In this document: positions 33,853 through 45,632 of the stretch, one piece after another
Layout: each line of letters starts with the position of its first letter
How positions within the stretch are numbered: the stretch's first letter is position 1
From: Azorinus chamasolen
Taxonomy: Eukaryota; Mollusca; Bivalvia; Cardiida; Solecurtidae
Assembly (NCBI GenBank): GCA_963576725.1
Contig: OY755242.1
Coordinates: 21,139,315 to 21,203,314, forward strand
Length of the DNA: 64,000 nt
Direction: 5' to 3'
The notes under the pieces: model-generated
The model's input: the letters and a program-made list of their open reading frames with translations, nothing else
Databases searched by the model: none
What the model was told of the DNA's origin: nothing
Position numbers and translations under genes: made by a program

Positions 33853-34608
33853 ATGGATACTTGCAGGCCTTTGGCGATCTTGCTTATAATTGTTCTTGTC
33901 CAGTTCATGGATACAATAGGTAGTTTGGACTCTGATCTATCTTTGGACAATCGTTTAGACGGAAAGGCTCTGCTCGATATGGGAACAGATTTTAATAAAC
34001 CGCTACTTAAGCTTTTTGGAAAAGTCGTGTTGAATAGCGAGAAAAACATCAAAAGGCTGTGTCGCTTACATCCATGTACGGAATGGGGATTGTGGTCAGA
34101 ATGCCCTGTGGGTCCGGAATTTGGCATAGTGACCAGGTCACGTGTGTGTAATGGAACAACAGACATATGCAAGTTTGACAGTCAGACACATTTTACAACT
34201 AATGAATCTAAAGTGTGTGAAGGTAAATGTCCTCCAGGCTACAACAGGATCAACGGATACTGTCTAAAGTTTTCTCAGACGACAATGAAGCAAACAGACG
34301 CAGAAGCTGATTGTCAAAAGGAAGGTGGTCACATTGTCAACATCAACACAAAACACATATCTGACAGTGTGCATGCGTTTCTTAAGAATCAAAGTTATAC
34401 GGGTACTATCTGGATTAACGGGAAACAGACCCATCTCGGATCACCCTGGACGTTTACCTACGGTTCCGCTCCTAATTTTGCTAATTGGAATCCAGGAGAG
34501 CCATCAGACAGGGTGGACGAACTATGCAAGGTAGACGAATTAACGCCTAGAGTGTGGTGCGATAGAGAATGCGCAAAACTTAACATGTTCGTGTGTCACG
34601 TTGCGTAA
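33853..34608 (+). CDS. Secreted TSR plus C-type lectin protein, copy 3 (intact)
   Basis: This copy encodes 251 residues in one exon. The signal peptide covers about residues 1-23 (ILLIIVLVQFMDTIG). The TSR covers about 70-126, with WGLWSEC at 78-84, TRSRVC at 94-99 and cysteines 106, 122 and 126. The CTLD covers about 126-248, with cysteines 137, 154, 225, 240 and 248, WIN at 187-189 and EPS at 216-218. The loop around and after EPS differs strongly from the other copies (KQTHLGS, EPSDRVDEL, TPRVWCDREC). An extra cysteine at 236 replaces the middle residue of the WND-like motif, giving an odd cysteine that could pair between chains. The sequence up to about residue 180 is close to copies 4-6. 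Its 3' flank is unlike that of copies 1, 4 and 6. Confidence 0.9.
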   Translation: MDTCRPLAILLIIVLVQFMDTIGSLDSDLSLDNRLDGKALLDMGTDFNKPLLKLFGKVVLNSEKNIKRLCRLHPCTEWGLWSECPVGPEFGIVTRSRVCNGTTDICKFDSQTHFTTNESKVCEGKCPPGYNRINGYCLKFSQTTMKQTDAEADCQKEGGHIVNINTKHISDSVHAFLKNQSYTGTIWINGKQTHLGSPWTFTYGSAPNFANWNPGEPSDRVDELCKVDELTPRVWCDRECAKLNMFVCHVA

Positions 34609-36196
34609 CTTCTTGTTCCACAAATACGAATTTTTAACACTTTTGTAAACAGTGTAGATCCATATCAGACGGCTGCTGTCGGAACCGACGGATTAGAGTC
34701 TGCTCTGTTTGCTTGTGGTTTTACAGTTTCTGACATGACCAAATATTGTCGTGTTCATATGCCATTGTAAAAGTTAAGCTGATTAATCTTCACACGGACA
34801 TACATTCATACAGGGAAGAATGAGTTATATAGCAATACGAAGGATGAATTATACAATAACTGGGTTATGTATACCTTGTAGCGGAGGATAGAGGTAACGA
34901 TCGCTTGAAGAAGGAAATATATAGATTTAAAACTGTTTAACAAGAATAGTGTTGTTTTATCCCGCTATTCGCGACTTGACTCACACTTGCCAACTGATTA
35001 TATCTCACCAGGATCCATTCTCTTAGATACTCACTCAATAGTTTCTAGTTGCACCACATATAAATTTGAGCAGGTATAATTTTGTCACAATAGGGTACAT
35101 GTATATCACACGGAGTTGCAATTATGTACAGTAAACTCCTTCTAATACGACTACAATAAACAGTTCTATAGAATCGTAGAGTCGGATGATGGCTTAATGC
35201 ACAACAAAACGTGTGCAGAAAGTTTCTACGTGTATTCCAAATTTCAATACCTACTGTATATTCATTGAAAACAATAGTTACAACGAAATATGGAAGGTAG
35301 AACAGTGTAGCTATTTTAGAAGGTAAAGGAACATCCTTCAAATTCCATTACCAAACTGAGCTAACCCTGATCAGACGGCTCCTATAATAGCCGTCTCATA
35401 TGGATCTACTCAAATGCGTGAAAACATGTTTATATTAAGGAAATGGTTAAACATCCACCTGCCTCTAAAGAAGACAATGTATATTCATTAAGGGGTCGCT
35501 TTAGAGGGGTTCTGCTCTATTATTGTTTTAGAATATTTGAGGATACAGTAGTGTCTCTGTAAAGCAACCAAAACATTGAAATACATAGATACCTTTAACA
35601 ACAAGTTGTTAGTAACAAAAGTAATGCAAACAAGAAACCTTCTGCTTAACCTTTAACCTTTATCGTGCTCTTAACTGCCTGATGCTTCTTTGATCTAAAC
35701 TTAAACATCTTTATGGAGGTCGCATTAGAGGGAGTTTACTTTATATGCAGATTAACAAACATCTGAGACTTTGGAAATATATTTCCTGTACAATGTTAGT
35801 AAGCTTTCTTACCTATTGCTATATACAGTGTACAATTCAAAGTTAAATGTTCTGTTGTTGTTGTGGGGTTTGGGGTTTTTTGTTTTTGTTTTATTATTAT
35901 TATTTCATTGTTTGTTATGTCTAGACATCAGATTGTGTGACTTTTTCTCTTGATGCTATTTTACGAACTATTTCGCAGATCACATGTAAACATTTTCCAC
36001 TGTGTTCACAATATGCTAAGCTCAGTATGTAGCATTAGACAAAAAACTTTAACTTAAACTGTTGTATGAAAAGAGGTTGACACATTAGAGTTCAGGTTCG
36101 TTGAAAAACATTGATGCCTGGTGCCAAACAACTTAGATCCACATTAGAAGCCGAGTTATACGACGAGCTCATCTAGAACCAAGATGTTTGCAAACA
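34609..36196. other. 3' flank of lectin copy 3
   Basis: This is the most divergent of the six tails. The segment about 35740-36140 still aligns with the tail region of the other copies, but its reading frame is broken by a stop soon after the AMLV-equivalent position. Palindromic GATCAGACGG fragments occur near 35365. No gene is supported. Confidence 0.4.
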
Positions 36197-36432
36197 TCAG
36201 TGAGGCCACGCTTAGCATGATACAGGCGTAATTTGGTTCGTGCGATGCGTAAACAAATATCAGCGAGGCTGCGCTTAGCATGAGCAGGCGTAATTTGGTT
36301 TGTGCGATGCGTAAACAAATATCAGTGAGGTCTCGCTTAGTATGATCAGGCGTAATTTGGTTTGTGCGATGCGTAAACATATCAGTGAGGCCGCGCTTAG
36401 CATGATAAGCGATGATGTGGTTTGTGCAATGA
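36197..36432. repeat. 62-bp minisatellite, four units
   Basis: The units read AT.AGTGAGGCC.CGCTTAGCA then GGCGTAATTTGGTTTGTGCG then ATGCGTAAACA. The sister loci have two units. Confidence 0.75.
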
Positions 36433-36739
36433 GAAACTGGCTATTCGACGAGCTCATCCAGAACCAAGCTGTTTGCAAAAAAACAGTCAGATCGTGTTTA
36501 GCATGATAAGGGGTACATAATATGGTTTGTAAAATTATAACAAACAGCTTATTTCAAACATGCTTAATGCAGTATGTCATGTACGAACGAATTGATTTGT
36601 AAATAAATGTATATAGACGAAGAACAATTATGTTACTGGACTATTTCTTCACATGTGTTATAATAAAAACACCATTGTATAACATATTGTCTTTGTTCAA
36701 ATTCGAGGCACTAAATTGTGTTAATTAGTTGGTATTTAT

Positions 36740-36963
36740 GGCAGGTGGCTGCTTAAAGCAAGATGAAAGTAAAACAGAACGCTTCTGTTTTACTTTCACC
36801 TTCCTTTAAGCAACCACCTGCCTTTAACACAAAGTAGTTGATGTAATTTAGTGGCCATTATAGAGAGGTTTTACTGTATGTATCATGCTTAAAGCAAGGT
36901 GAAAGTTACACAGAACGTTCCTATATGTAATTTAGTGTCCGTTATAGAGAGGTTTTACTGTAA
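36740..36963. mobile_element. Partial long-hairpin MITE with duplicated right end
   Basis: A stem pairs GGCAGGTGGCTGCTTAAAGC with CTTTAAGCAACCACCTGCC. The right end GAGAGGTTTTACTGTA occurs twice, at about 36862-36880 and 36946-36963. Confidence 0.55.
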
Positions 36964-37317
36964 AGGTCTAAACTGTTACATTTAGAACATATCCATTTCT
37001 CTCGAAGTAGCTTAAATTGAAGACTTTTGAGAAGGATTTGTTTTGTTTACTTGTGAACTTGTATAAATCTGAGACTACAGGTTTTGTCTAAACCACAAAC
37101 TCCCTTGCAAATATCACCATATGAAAACTCGCGGTCTATTTATGAAGTCATCAATTCATGTCATAACCTGTCATTAGTGCAAAAGGTTAAGACTGATACT
37201 CATAGCTTATTTACGTGTTTAGATTATTGAGAGTTTACAGTTAGCATTTCTAATACCCGATCCTGGGTTAAGCCTAATTTATCGCACCAACACACAATCT
37301 CAACCATTTTCCTCATA

Positions 37318-37500
37318 CAGGAAAACCCCGCTAATGCGACCACCTAAAAGAGGTTAATTCGGGGCGCTAGATGCAAATGGTAGCTTAATGCAGGACAAAA
37401 GTAATGCAGAAAGGTCCTGCATTAATTTTATCCTGCATTAAGCAACCAACTGCTTAAAAAGACAAACACGTTTATTTATTAAGTGGTCGCATTATATTTT
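37318..37500. mobile_element. Degenerate long-hairpin MITE
   Basis: AGGAAAACCCCGCTAATGCG at the left and AAGTGGTCGCATTA at the right frame a GCAGGACAAAAGTAATGCAG / ATCCTGCATTAAGC stem. Both outer ends are eroded. Confidence 0.5.
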
Positions 37501-37848
37501 TACGCATTCACAAACAGAGTAGATCCAGATTAGACGGCTGATCAGGATATGGTGCTTGCTTTTGACATGATATAAGTCTGATTCTGCAGTTTTTGTCGAT
37601 GTATTGAGCTAATACATATTCAAGTTGTCAATTATTTCTTACATGAATACAGAACATGGACAGGGCTAAGGGCAGACTGTTGCTCAATGTAAGACTATAC
37701 GGTTACACAGTGTATGGAGATAGGGAGAAGTCCGTAGTATTTGAAATAGACCAACTTTTATCTACCAAATGTCTGAAAAGTCTACAGCAGTTTCTGTACT
37801 TTAGTGCTTGTCTAACCCTTTCTCTGTTCAATATTCATGTAAGAAATA

Positions 37849-38002
37849 CAGTAAAACCCCGCTAATGCGACCACTTAATAAACAGCCATTTAAAGCAGGT
37901 GGCTGCTTAATGCAGGACGAAAGTCCTGCATTAAGCTTCCACCTGCCTCTGTCACCCAGAATTATGCCCCTTTTTGGTGGTCGCATTTGCGGGGCTTTAC
38001 TG
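37849..38002. mobile_element. Short hairpin MITE with TA target duplication
   Basis: The termini are CAGTAAAACCCCGCTAATGC and GCATTTGCGGGGCTTTACTG, flanked by TA. The central stem CTTAATGCAGGAC / GTCCTGCATTAAG is compact. A second copy of the right end plus the AATGAATA flank follows at about 38010-38080. Confidence 0.75.
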
Positions 38003-38246
38003 TAATGCAATAATGAATATGTTTTTGGTGGTCGCATTAGCGGGGTTTTACTGTATCGCAATAATGAATATTTTTGCCAAATGTTTATCGTGTTAACTTT
38101 TCAAGATTTTTGTGCGTTGACAAAAACTGTAGAATCAGTTCTATATCATATCGATAGGAGCCTTCTGATCTTGGTCTACTCTATTTGCATATGCGTTAAA
38201 AATGCGTTTATATTAGGGAAACAGTCAAGTTGAGTTAACCCTTTAA

Positions 38247-38398
38247 CCCATTACCTCATAGGCTATATTTAGATACAACCTCTTTGATTAAATCTACCGA
38301 AAATGAGCATGAACTAGAGAAAATGCTCTATTTATCACAATGGTTTCACGAAGTGTCTTTTGGAGAGTCGTCAAAAGTCGTCAATATGAGGGAATGGG
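38247..38398. mobile_element. TTAA-type (piggyBac-like) MITE, CCCATTACCTCATA subfamily
   Basis: The element is flanked by TTAA at 38243-38246 and 38399-38402. Its ends CCCATTACCTCATA and TATGAGGGAATGGG are inverted repeats with one mismatch. It is shorter than the relative at 50041. Confidence 0.8.
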
Positions 38399-38459
38399 TT
38401 AATGTATAACTCTATTGTTTTCTTTAAAATATCTATAAGCATTTGCTTAACTTGTCTTC

Positions 38460-39030
38460 AAAGCAAAGATAATATTTTAGACACTGTAGACGCCAGTCAT
38501 AGTGAACTCAATTATTTATATATCAAATCTGGAGCCATTTCGCTGTTCGTTATTCGAATAAAGAAATATTTAGCAGTTCAACCTCCGAATAACGAAATGG
38601 CCACATTTAGTTATAAATGCGCAATGATGACATTTTGGACAAACTAGAACACAGTCATAGAGTAATCAATGTTATATATAAAATACGGAGCAATTTTGCA
38701 GTTCGTTATTCGAATAACGAACTATATCACAGTTCAACCTGCGAATAACGAAATGGCCAAATTAAGTTATAAAGACACAGTGATGTTAGTTTAGACACAC
38801 TAGACCTCAGTCATGGTGGAATCAATGATTTATGTATATAATCCGGGGCCATTTTGCATTTCGTTGTTCGAATAACGAACTACGAAATGGCGCCTTTGAA
38901 TCCACTATGACTGGGGTTTAGTGTATCTTAAATATTATCATTGCGCATTTAAAGCTGATTTTGGCCATTTTGTTATTCGGAGGTTGAACTGCGAAATGTT
39001 TCGTTATTCGAATAACGAACTGCGAAATGG
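38460..39030. repeat. Palindrome array (TTCGTTATTCGAATAACGAA), unit 2 copy
   Basis: Perfect palindromes lie at 38702-38721 and 39000-39019, with imperfect ones between. From about 38880 the repeat units run in the opposite direction. From 38690 the sequence departs from the sister arrays. Confidence 0.7.
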
Positions 39031-40446
39031 TCCCGGATTTACTTCGTACGCCAGAAATTATCGCAAGTTCCATAATATGACGATCGCAACTACACGTTGA
39101 GCAAATTGTTTGACACGCCAATTAACTAGTTCTCTTACAATGGTCCAAACTGTTTGAAACAATAATCATGGATGTAGAAACAGAGAGGAAGAAGTTTGTC
39201 AAAGCAAGTTACAAGTTGAAGAAAACGACACTATTTGTAAACGTTAATATAAGGCAGAAACTTCATCATTTGCCGTATGAATAATTATGCAAGACGTACT
39301 GATATAATAATATTAATTAGATGATTTTTTTAAAATGGCATATGATTTAGGTCTATGTTATTCCATAAGCAAACAGACCAGACCCTGGTCAGACGGCTCC
39401 AAGAGGGGCCGTCTGGGTCCATGCTTATAAAACTTTTAGTTGAGTCTGAGTTCGTTCTCAAGTTTTAGATTGGTCAGATTTGAGCCTTTGGTTCAAATCT
39501 GACCAATCAAAAGCTTGAGAACTCAAATCTGACAAATCAAAAGCTTGAGACCCAGATCTGGGCCTACTGCCTTTGCAATAGCGTGAAAGGGTGGCTGTAT
39601 ATGGTAAAGGGTTGATTAGACCATCGGACAATATCAGAAACTATATATTATGTATCTTTAGAGGTACATCTAATATATAATAAGAGTTGCAAGTTACCTG
39701 GCCGAAGACTGATGTTAAGTATAAGGATAAGTATTTTGATTCCTCTGTATTGTTAAAGTATAAATACGCTGTCAGAGTAGATCGTGACATGGCAGTTAGG
39801 CGTTGATGTGTAATGTGTACAACACAACGTCCGACGTCCATAAACATTTCGATTATACATAATACATTGGTATACCAGGAGACAAATATGTGATCATGTG
39901 GAATAACTCATCAGTTTTCTTCAGCAGTATTCCTCAATGCGCCGATGTTTATACATGTATACAAATAACACTAATCAACAGTGTGAAGCTATGAGCTGGT
40001 GTTGTCTTCATTAACCAACTTCCTTGATGCATATACTATTTGTTGAACCGGGCGTGCAGCAAACATATATTAAGCTGTTTGAATAAAAGTGTACATATGT
40101 AAATATGTGTTTATTTGATACAAGAATAAATAGTATTAAAATTTAGAAAATTAAACAGCTTTTATAATATTAAATATTAATATATACATTTGTATTGATA
40201 AGCTTTAACATATATAAATAAATAAATAAAAGAGGTTTGGTAAAGCAATGCCTAAATACACTGACAAACACTAGAGCTGTGCAAAGACTAGGGTCCTACA
40301 AAGAAAGTAAATTACCCCCTTTACGTGCCTACACTTGACAAATTGTCAGTAGTTGATTCGGTGATGTAAATAAAGAGGTCATTATACATTGTTCAGTCCC
40401 GTACTAAAATCTATTGGACTCGTACACAGACATGAAAAGCTAAATA
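39031..40446. other. Intergenic DNA unique to unit 2
   Basis: Two palindromes are visible. One at about 39365-39420 has a CAGACGGCTCC / GGGGCCGTCTG centre. The other at about 39462-39520 pairs GATTGGTCAGATTTGA with TCAAATCTGACCAATC. No gene is supported. Confidence 0.4.
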
Positions 40447-41004
40447 CAGTAAAACCTCTCTATAAAGGCCACTAAATTACATCAAGTATCTTGTGTTAAA
40501 GGCAGGTGGTTCCATAAAGCAAGGTGAAAGTAAAACAGAACGCTCGTATAGAAGCGTTCTGTTTTACTTTCACCTTTCTTTAAGCAGCCATCTGCCCTAT
40601 ATACCAGCTAATTAACTCAAAGGAAAAGTAGTAAAGTCAAGCAGGCAAAGCCACATGCAAGACGCAACCACCACCAAAACACCGATAGACAGCATGACAC
40701 ACACACACACACACACACAACCACACACCCAAACGCACACGCACACACACACGAAATGAACACAGAAAACACCAAAAGAGACACAAGAACCAGGGACAAA
40801 CAGTAAATCCTCTCTATAACGGCCACTAAATTACATCAGGTATTTTGTGTTAAAGGCAGGTGGTTCCATAAAGCAAGGTGAAAGTAAAACAGAACTCTCC
40901 CATAGAAGCGTTCTATTTTACTTTCACCTTGCTTTAAGCAGCCAACTGCCCTATACACCAGATAATTAACTCAAATTAGTGGTCGTTATAGAGAGGTTTT
41001 ACTG
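40447..41004. mobile_element. Two related MITEs separated by an (AC)n repeat module
   Basis: A MITE starts CAGTAAAACCTCTC at 40447 but stops short near 40621. At 40622-40800 lies the GTAGTAAAGTCAAGCAGGCA module with its (AC)n tract, as at 13672 and 61228. A second, complete MITE runs from 40801 to 41004 and ends GAGAGGTTTTACTG. Confidence 0.65.
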
Positions 41005-41205
41005 TAGAAAGAAGCGGATAAGAGTAAAATATAGCTTTTCACGAATGTGTACGAGTCCAGAATATTAACCTCATGGTAGTAAGCGCATATTTTTACAGTA
41101 AGACCTCTTAAAAATGACCATCAAAAGAGGTCTTAATTATTTGTCGTAACATTGTCCTGAATCTAAACGCCTCTTCACGCCTTTGCAGAGTACACCCCAA
41201 AGGAG

Positions 41206-41546
41206 CCGTCTGACAAGGGTCTGCTCTGTTTGGTTATTGAATTATATATATCTGATTCTACAGTTTCAGCCAAGATAAAACACATCCTGTGTTCATGTAC
41301 CGTTTTAAAGATTCGGCTAACACATAGTCGGGATGTTATCGTTGCTTATATTCATATCAAACAGGGAACGGATTACAGTACAATGCAGGACAAAATTAAT
41401 GCAGCAAGGTGGAAGTTATGCAGCAGGGAAAAGGTTATGCAGAAAGCTTCTGCAGGATCTTCCCGTATTAGTCCTGCATTAAACAACCACGTGATTTTAT
41501 AGAAACTTGTTCATAAAGTGGTCATTTAAGAGGGGTGTTACTGTTT
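41206..41546 (+). other. Orphan lectin upstream block: gene-less beta slot
   Basis: This matches the distal upstream block of copies 2 and 5 (16960-17130 and 53110-53437). At about 41546 it jumps from TGTTACTGTTT directly to TATTTTATTTCGG, the sequence about 1.5 kb downstream of copy 5 (56044). The lectin gene and both of its flanks are missing. Compared with unit 3 this is a deletion of about 2.6 kb. Confidence 0.75.
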
Positions 41547-41747
41547 ATATTTTATTTCGGATTCGTTGAAAACAACTGGTGCCGAGTGTCAAACAACTTA
41601 GATCCTGATTACAAGCCGAGTCATCCGACGGGCTCATCTAGGACCAAGCTGATTGCAACTGCCAAACAGGTCGTGTTTAGTACCATAAGGGGTAAATAAT
41701 ATGGTATGTGCATTAAGTAACATATAGCTGATTTCAAACGAGTTTAA

Positions 41748-41827
41748 CCTTTTCACCGCCGATGTTGCATAAATGCACCACGACAAATAGTGCAGTCCCA
41801 GACAATTAGAAATTAAGGCCGAAAAGG
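41748..41827. mobile_element. Internally deleted TTAA-type MITE (80 bp)
   Basis: TTAA at 41744-41747 and 41828-41831 bracket CCTTTTCACCGCC and GGCCGAAAAGG. It corresponds to the 237-bp element at 56242, with the hairpin core deleted. Confidence 0.6.
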
Positions 41828-41949
41828 TTAAGGCAGTATGTCCTGTTCGAAAGAATTAGTTTGTGAATTAATGTATATAGACGTAGAATAATTATGTTAA
41901 TGTACTGTTTCTTCCCCTGTATTATAATAAAACATCAAGGTATAACCTA

Positions 41950-43694
41950 TTGTCTTTGTCCAAATTTGAGGCAGATTGTCAATAACATGTATCATTGCAT
42001 TATATGAAGCCATCCCTATCTGTTAAAAAACGCAGCTTGGTAGATCTGTAATTTTCTACACTCTCCGGTTAAAATGATTTATTGTATTGCAAACAATGCA
42101 GACCCAGGCCAGCCACCACATCTCCAACACGGTGACTGGTCAGGGTTCGATGATATCAGAATACGGGTTAACTTGAATACCCAAGGACTACAGTAAAACC
42201 TCTCCGAACACGAACTCTAGTAGAAAACATTTGTTATACTTTTACGCAGGTTGTTGCTTAATACAGGGTGAAAGTAATTGAGCTTTTTGCATGACGTTCA
42301 CCCTACATTAAGCTGCTACTTGTCTCCAAGACCGATGTTTGTACTACAGTTAACGTCCTCTCCTGGCGTACCTTCAATGGCAAACGTACGGATGTCAACC
42401 CGTTTACTTCACGAATATTCATAATGACGTTAGAGATAACGCCTGTATGAATATTTATTAGCTTAATTCTGTAATGGCATTTAGATGGCTACTCCTAGAG
42501 TAGCTTTCTGCTTGACTTTCACCTTGCATTAAGCTGTTACCTGTCTCAAAGACTGATATTTATACTCATTTGAACGTGGGGTTTAGAGAGGTTTTACTGT
42601 ATATATTTTATTCCTTCATCAAACAGAACAGCACCTGATAAGACATCTTCTACATTAATGCCTGCTCTGAGTCTACCCTGTTTGAAAATGCACCCATATG
42701 CGTTTTATTATGTAAATTGTTAACTACTACCCTACTTTTTGTGACTGGGAACAACAAAAACAGTTACACATTGTATAAGGACTTATAGTTCTTACGTATA
42801 CATTCATGTCTCATTTTAGCGGTGAGCTATGATCTTACTTCACTTATATATGATAATGAGATATGATAGGAATATATCTCATGGGAGGCAATTGTGATCA
42901 TTCACCCTCTGTTGTTCTTCTGACTGTTCTTCAAACAACACAACCCTACTGAATCAGCTGGTTTGAACTTTAGGTTGTCCTCTACCAAATTTGTTCAAAA
43001 AACATATTCAATATAGAATTAAAACGAAATACTGCTATAAACCATTGACCCATTTCAATTCAATCGCATTGATTATTTTGTGCAAATGAGAGAAAGATTA
43101 TTATTATCTCCCCTGCTTGTCTGTCTGTCTATTTTGTCTGACTGTCTGCCTCTGTCTTTGTTTGTTGCTGTCCCTGTCAGTGTGTCTCCTTGTCTGACTG
43201 TCCGTCTGTATGTATATAAAGTAAAGTACCTATAGTTGTAGTCTGCTTTCAACGGACTGTGCATTTAATCTACTGGCCATAGAGCCATTCGCATACAATA
43301 TTGAGCATTTTTAAGAGCTTCTTAGTAAAACTATTATGAGAGTATCGACTATTTATCAATTGATATTTGCTTCATGGCTTGATTCTTATCGTAAACGCGG
43401 TGGCTTATGTTAAAAAAGTGATAAATTAACAGAAAGTATCGTCTTAGCCGCTGTGGCGCAGTAGGTTAGCCGGAAGACTCTTGTTTTATAAATCACGTTT
43501 GTATCACCTGGCAAGGGTTCGAATCCACCGATAGCCATTTGTTTTTTCTTAAGTAGTGTTTTCTCTTATTTGTATTATTCTATTGATGTCATTCTGTCAA
43601 CAAATGCATATTTACATAAAATTAAAATAGTCCGTCCCCTGGTTTTAGAATTATTACGCCTTAAAAGTAGAAACGTCTACTAGCCAAATAAACC
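41950..43694. repeat. Unit 2 copy of the 1.85-kb module
   Basis: This aligns with 30852-32697 and 56590-58440. It carries another empty Gypsy target near 43165, an empty target for the 58127 MITE near 43553, and an internally damaged MITE near 42490-42600. Confidence 0.75.
43447..43546 (+). ncRNA. tRNA-like sequence (unit 2 copy)
   Basis: The A-box-like GTGGCGCAGTAGGTTAGCC fits the consensus best of the four copies. The B box is GGTTCGAATCC. The T-run is interrupted (TTTGTTTTTT). Confidence 0.4.
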
Positions 43695-44422
43695 TTCTAC
43701 CACCGGAAGTAACATATTGAACCTATCCTTATCTGCATCCCCTTTATTACGTCTCTAGAGAAGCCTGGTGACTGGATAAAACGCATTTTCACGCCCATGC
43801 AAACGAGTAGATCCTATAGGAGTCGTATGATCAGGAACTGCTCTGTTGGCTTCTTGGACTATATAGATCTGATTCTATAGTTTCAGTCAAGGTAAAACAA
43901 ATCCTGTGTTCATGTACGATTATAAAGATTCGCGTATCCATATCCGTGATGTTATTATTGCTTATATTCATAGTAAACAGGGAATGGGTCAAATTTCTAG
44001 ATGTCGTCTGCGATCGAAGTTTGTTAAATCATTCGATAAATTAAGTAAATGAGATAGATGAATGCAAATTTCAAAGGAATAGAGAACATAAATAGAAATA
44101 GAGATTGAGACAAAAAGTGAAGTCCCTGATCAGACGCCGCCTTAAAAAGGCAGCGTCTGATCTGGGACTGCACTATTTGTCGTGGTGCATTTATGCGACA
44201 TCGGCGTTGAAATGGTTAAACAGGGAATGGGTCAAAGACCGGTGGTGTCTTTCAGTGTAATGCAGGACAAATGCTATGCAGCAGGGCAAAGTTATGCAGA
44301 AAGCTTCTGCAGGTCTTTCCTGCATTCGTCCATCGTTAAGCAACCTCGTGATTTTATAGAAACGATTCATATAATGGTCATATTAGAGGATGTGCTACTG
44401 TTTGTGTTGTTTAATTACAGTT

Positions 44423-44614
44423 CAGTAGAACCCCGCTAACGTGGCCACTTAATGGATAATCATGAGTGTTTTTATAAGCAGGTGGTTGCTTAATGCAGGA
44501 CAAAAGTAATGCAGGAGCTTTCTGCATTACTTCTGTCCTGCATTAAGCTACCACCTGCATCTAGCACTCAAAATTATACCTGTGTTAGGTGGTCGCATTA
44601 GCGGGGTTTTGCTG
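44423..44614. mobile_element. Long-hairpin MITE upstream of copy 4
   Basis: This is the sister of 33415-33596. The inner stem GACAAAAGTAATGCAG / CTGCATTACTTCTGTC is nearly perfect. Confidence 0.75.
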
Positions 44615-44635
44615 TATAACGCATTCGCACCAGAC

Positions 44636-44870
44636 GAGCTTCTTGCACATAAGCCTGTAGAAATTACAAACATGCCAAGATAACAATTTACAGATCGTAT
44701 AACGCATATTGGTTTGCCATGGTGAGAAAGGTTTCGTCTCAGAAAAAATACAATATTTTGAATAGCATTTTCGAACGCAAACATCAGTACATTTAACGGT
44801 TGGTACATCAGAACATCTTCAATTTTAAAAGCTGAAGGACGAAATATAAATTTGATAACCAGTTAAAACA
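44636..44870 (+). promoter_or_regulatory. Proximal upstream block of lectin copy 4
   Basis: It has the same ordered motifs as before copy 3 and ends AACCAGTTAAAACA before the start codon. Confidence 0.4.
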
Positions 44871-45632
44871 ATGGATACTTGCAGGTCTTTGGCGATCTTG
44901 CTAATGGTTGTTCTTGTCCAGTTCATGGATACAATCGGTAGTTTGGACTCTGATCTATCTTTGGACAATCGTTTAGACGGAAAGGCTCTGCTCGATATGG
45001 GAAAAGATTTTAATAAACCGCTACTTAAGCTTTTTGGAAAGGTCGTGTTGAATAGCGAGAAAAACATCAAAAGGCTGTGTCGTTTACATCCATGTACGGA
45101 ATGGGGACCGTGGTCAGAATGTCCTGTGGGTCCGGAATTTGGCATAGTGACCAGGTCACGTGTGTGTAATGGAACACCAGACATACGCAAGTTCGACAGT
45201 GAGACACAATTTGCAACAAATGAATCTAAAATTTGTGAAGGTAAATGTCCTCCAGGCTACAACAGGGTCACTGGATACTGTCTAAAGTTTTCTCAGACGA
45301 AAATGATGCAATCAGACGCGGAAGCTGATTGTCAAAAGGAAAGCGGTCACTTAGTGAACATTAACACAAAACATATATCTGACAGTGTGCATGCGTTTCT
45401 TAAGAATCAAAGTTACACTGGTACTATCTGGATTAACGGGAACAGGACTAGTACCGGATCATCCTGGACGTTTACCTACGGTTCCGCTCCTAACTTTGAT
45501 AATTGGCACTGATCAGAGCCTTCAAACACTTCGTATGAATTATGCAAGGTAGATGAAGGTAGCTCCAATACGAGAAATTGGTCTGACCGAGGATGCCCAA
45601 ACAAATACAACTTCGTTTGTCATATTATTTAA
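44871..45632 (+). pseudogene. TSR plus C-type lectin, copy 4 (premature stop before EPS)
   Basis: This is a 254-codon frame. Sequence up to about residue 150 resembles copy 3, but the C-terminal part and 3' flank follow copies 1 and 6 (NRTSTGSSW, CKVDEGSSNTRNW, FVCHII). TGA falls in the codon right after NWH, at 45510-45512. This is three codons before the Glu-Pro-Ser motif, and everything after it stays in frame to TAA at 45630-45632. The predicted product has 213 residues and lacks the sugar-site loop and the last three lectin cysteines. A second sign of decay is a TSR cysteine changed to arginine (DIRKFDS where the others have DICKFDS). The mosaic relationship suggests gene conversion or unequal crossing over. 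Confidence 0.8.

Larger units (their letters stand above)
33853..44870 (+). repeat. Lectin cassette, unit 2 (second gene deleted)
   Basis: This runs from copy 3 to copy 4 and spans 11.0 kb. It lacks the second lectin gene at about 41546 and carries about 2.5 kb of extra sequence at 38690-41205. Confidence 0.7.

Noticed and set aside
43447..43537. A functional tRNA gene
   Set aside because: A and B boxes are present, but acceptor, anticodon and T stems do not pair well, and no anticodon can be assigned.
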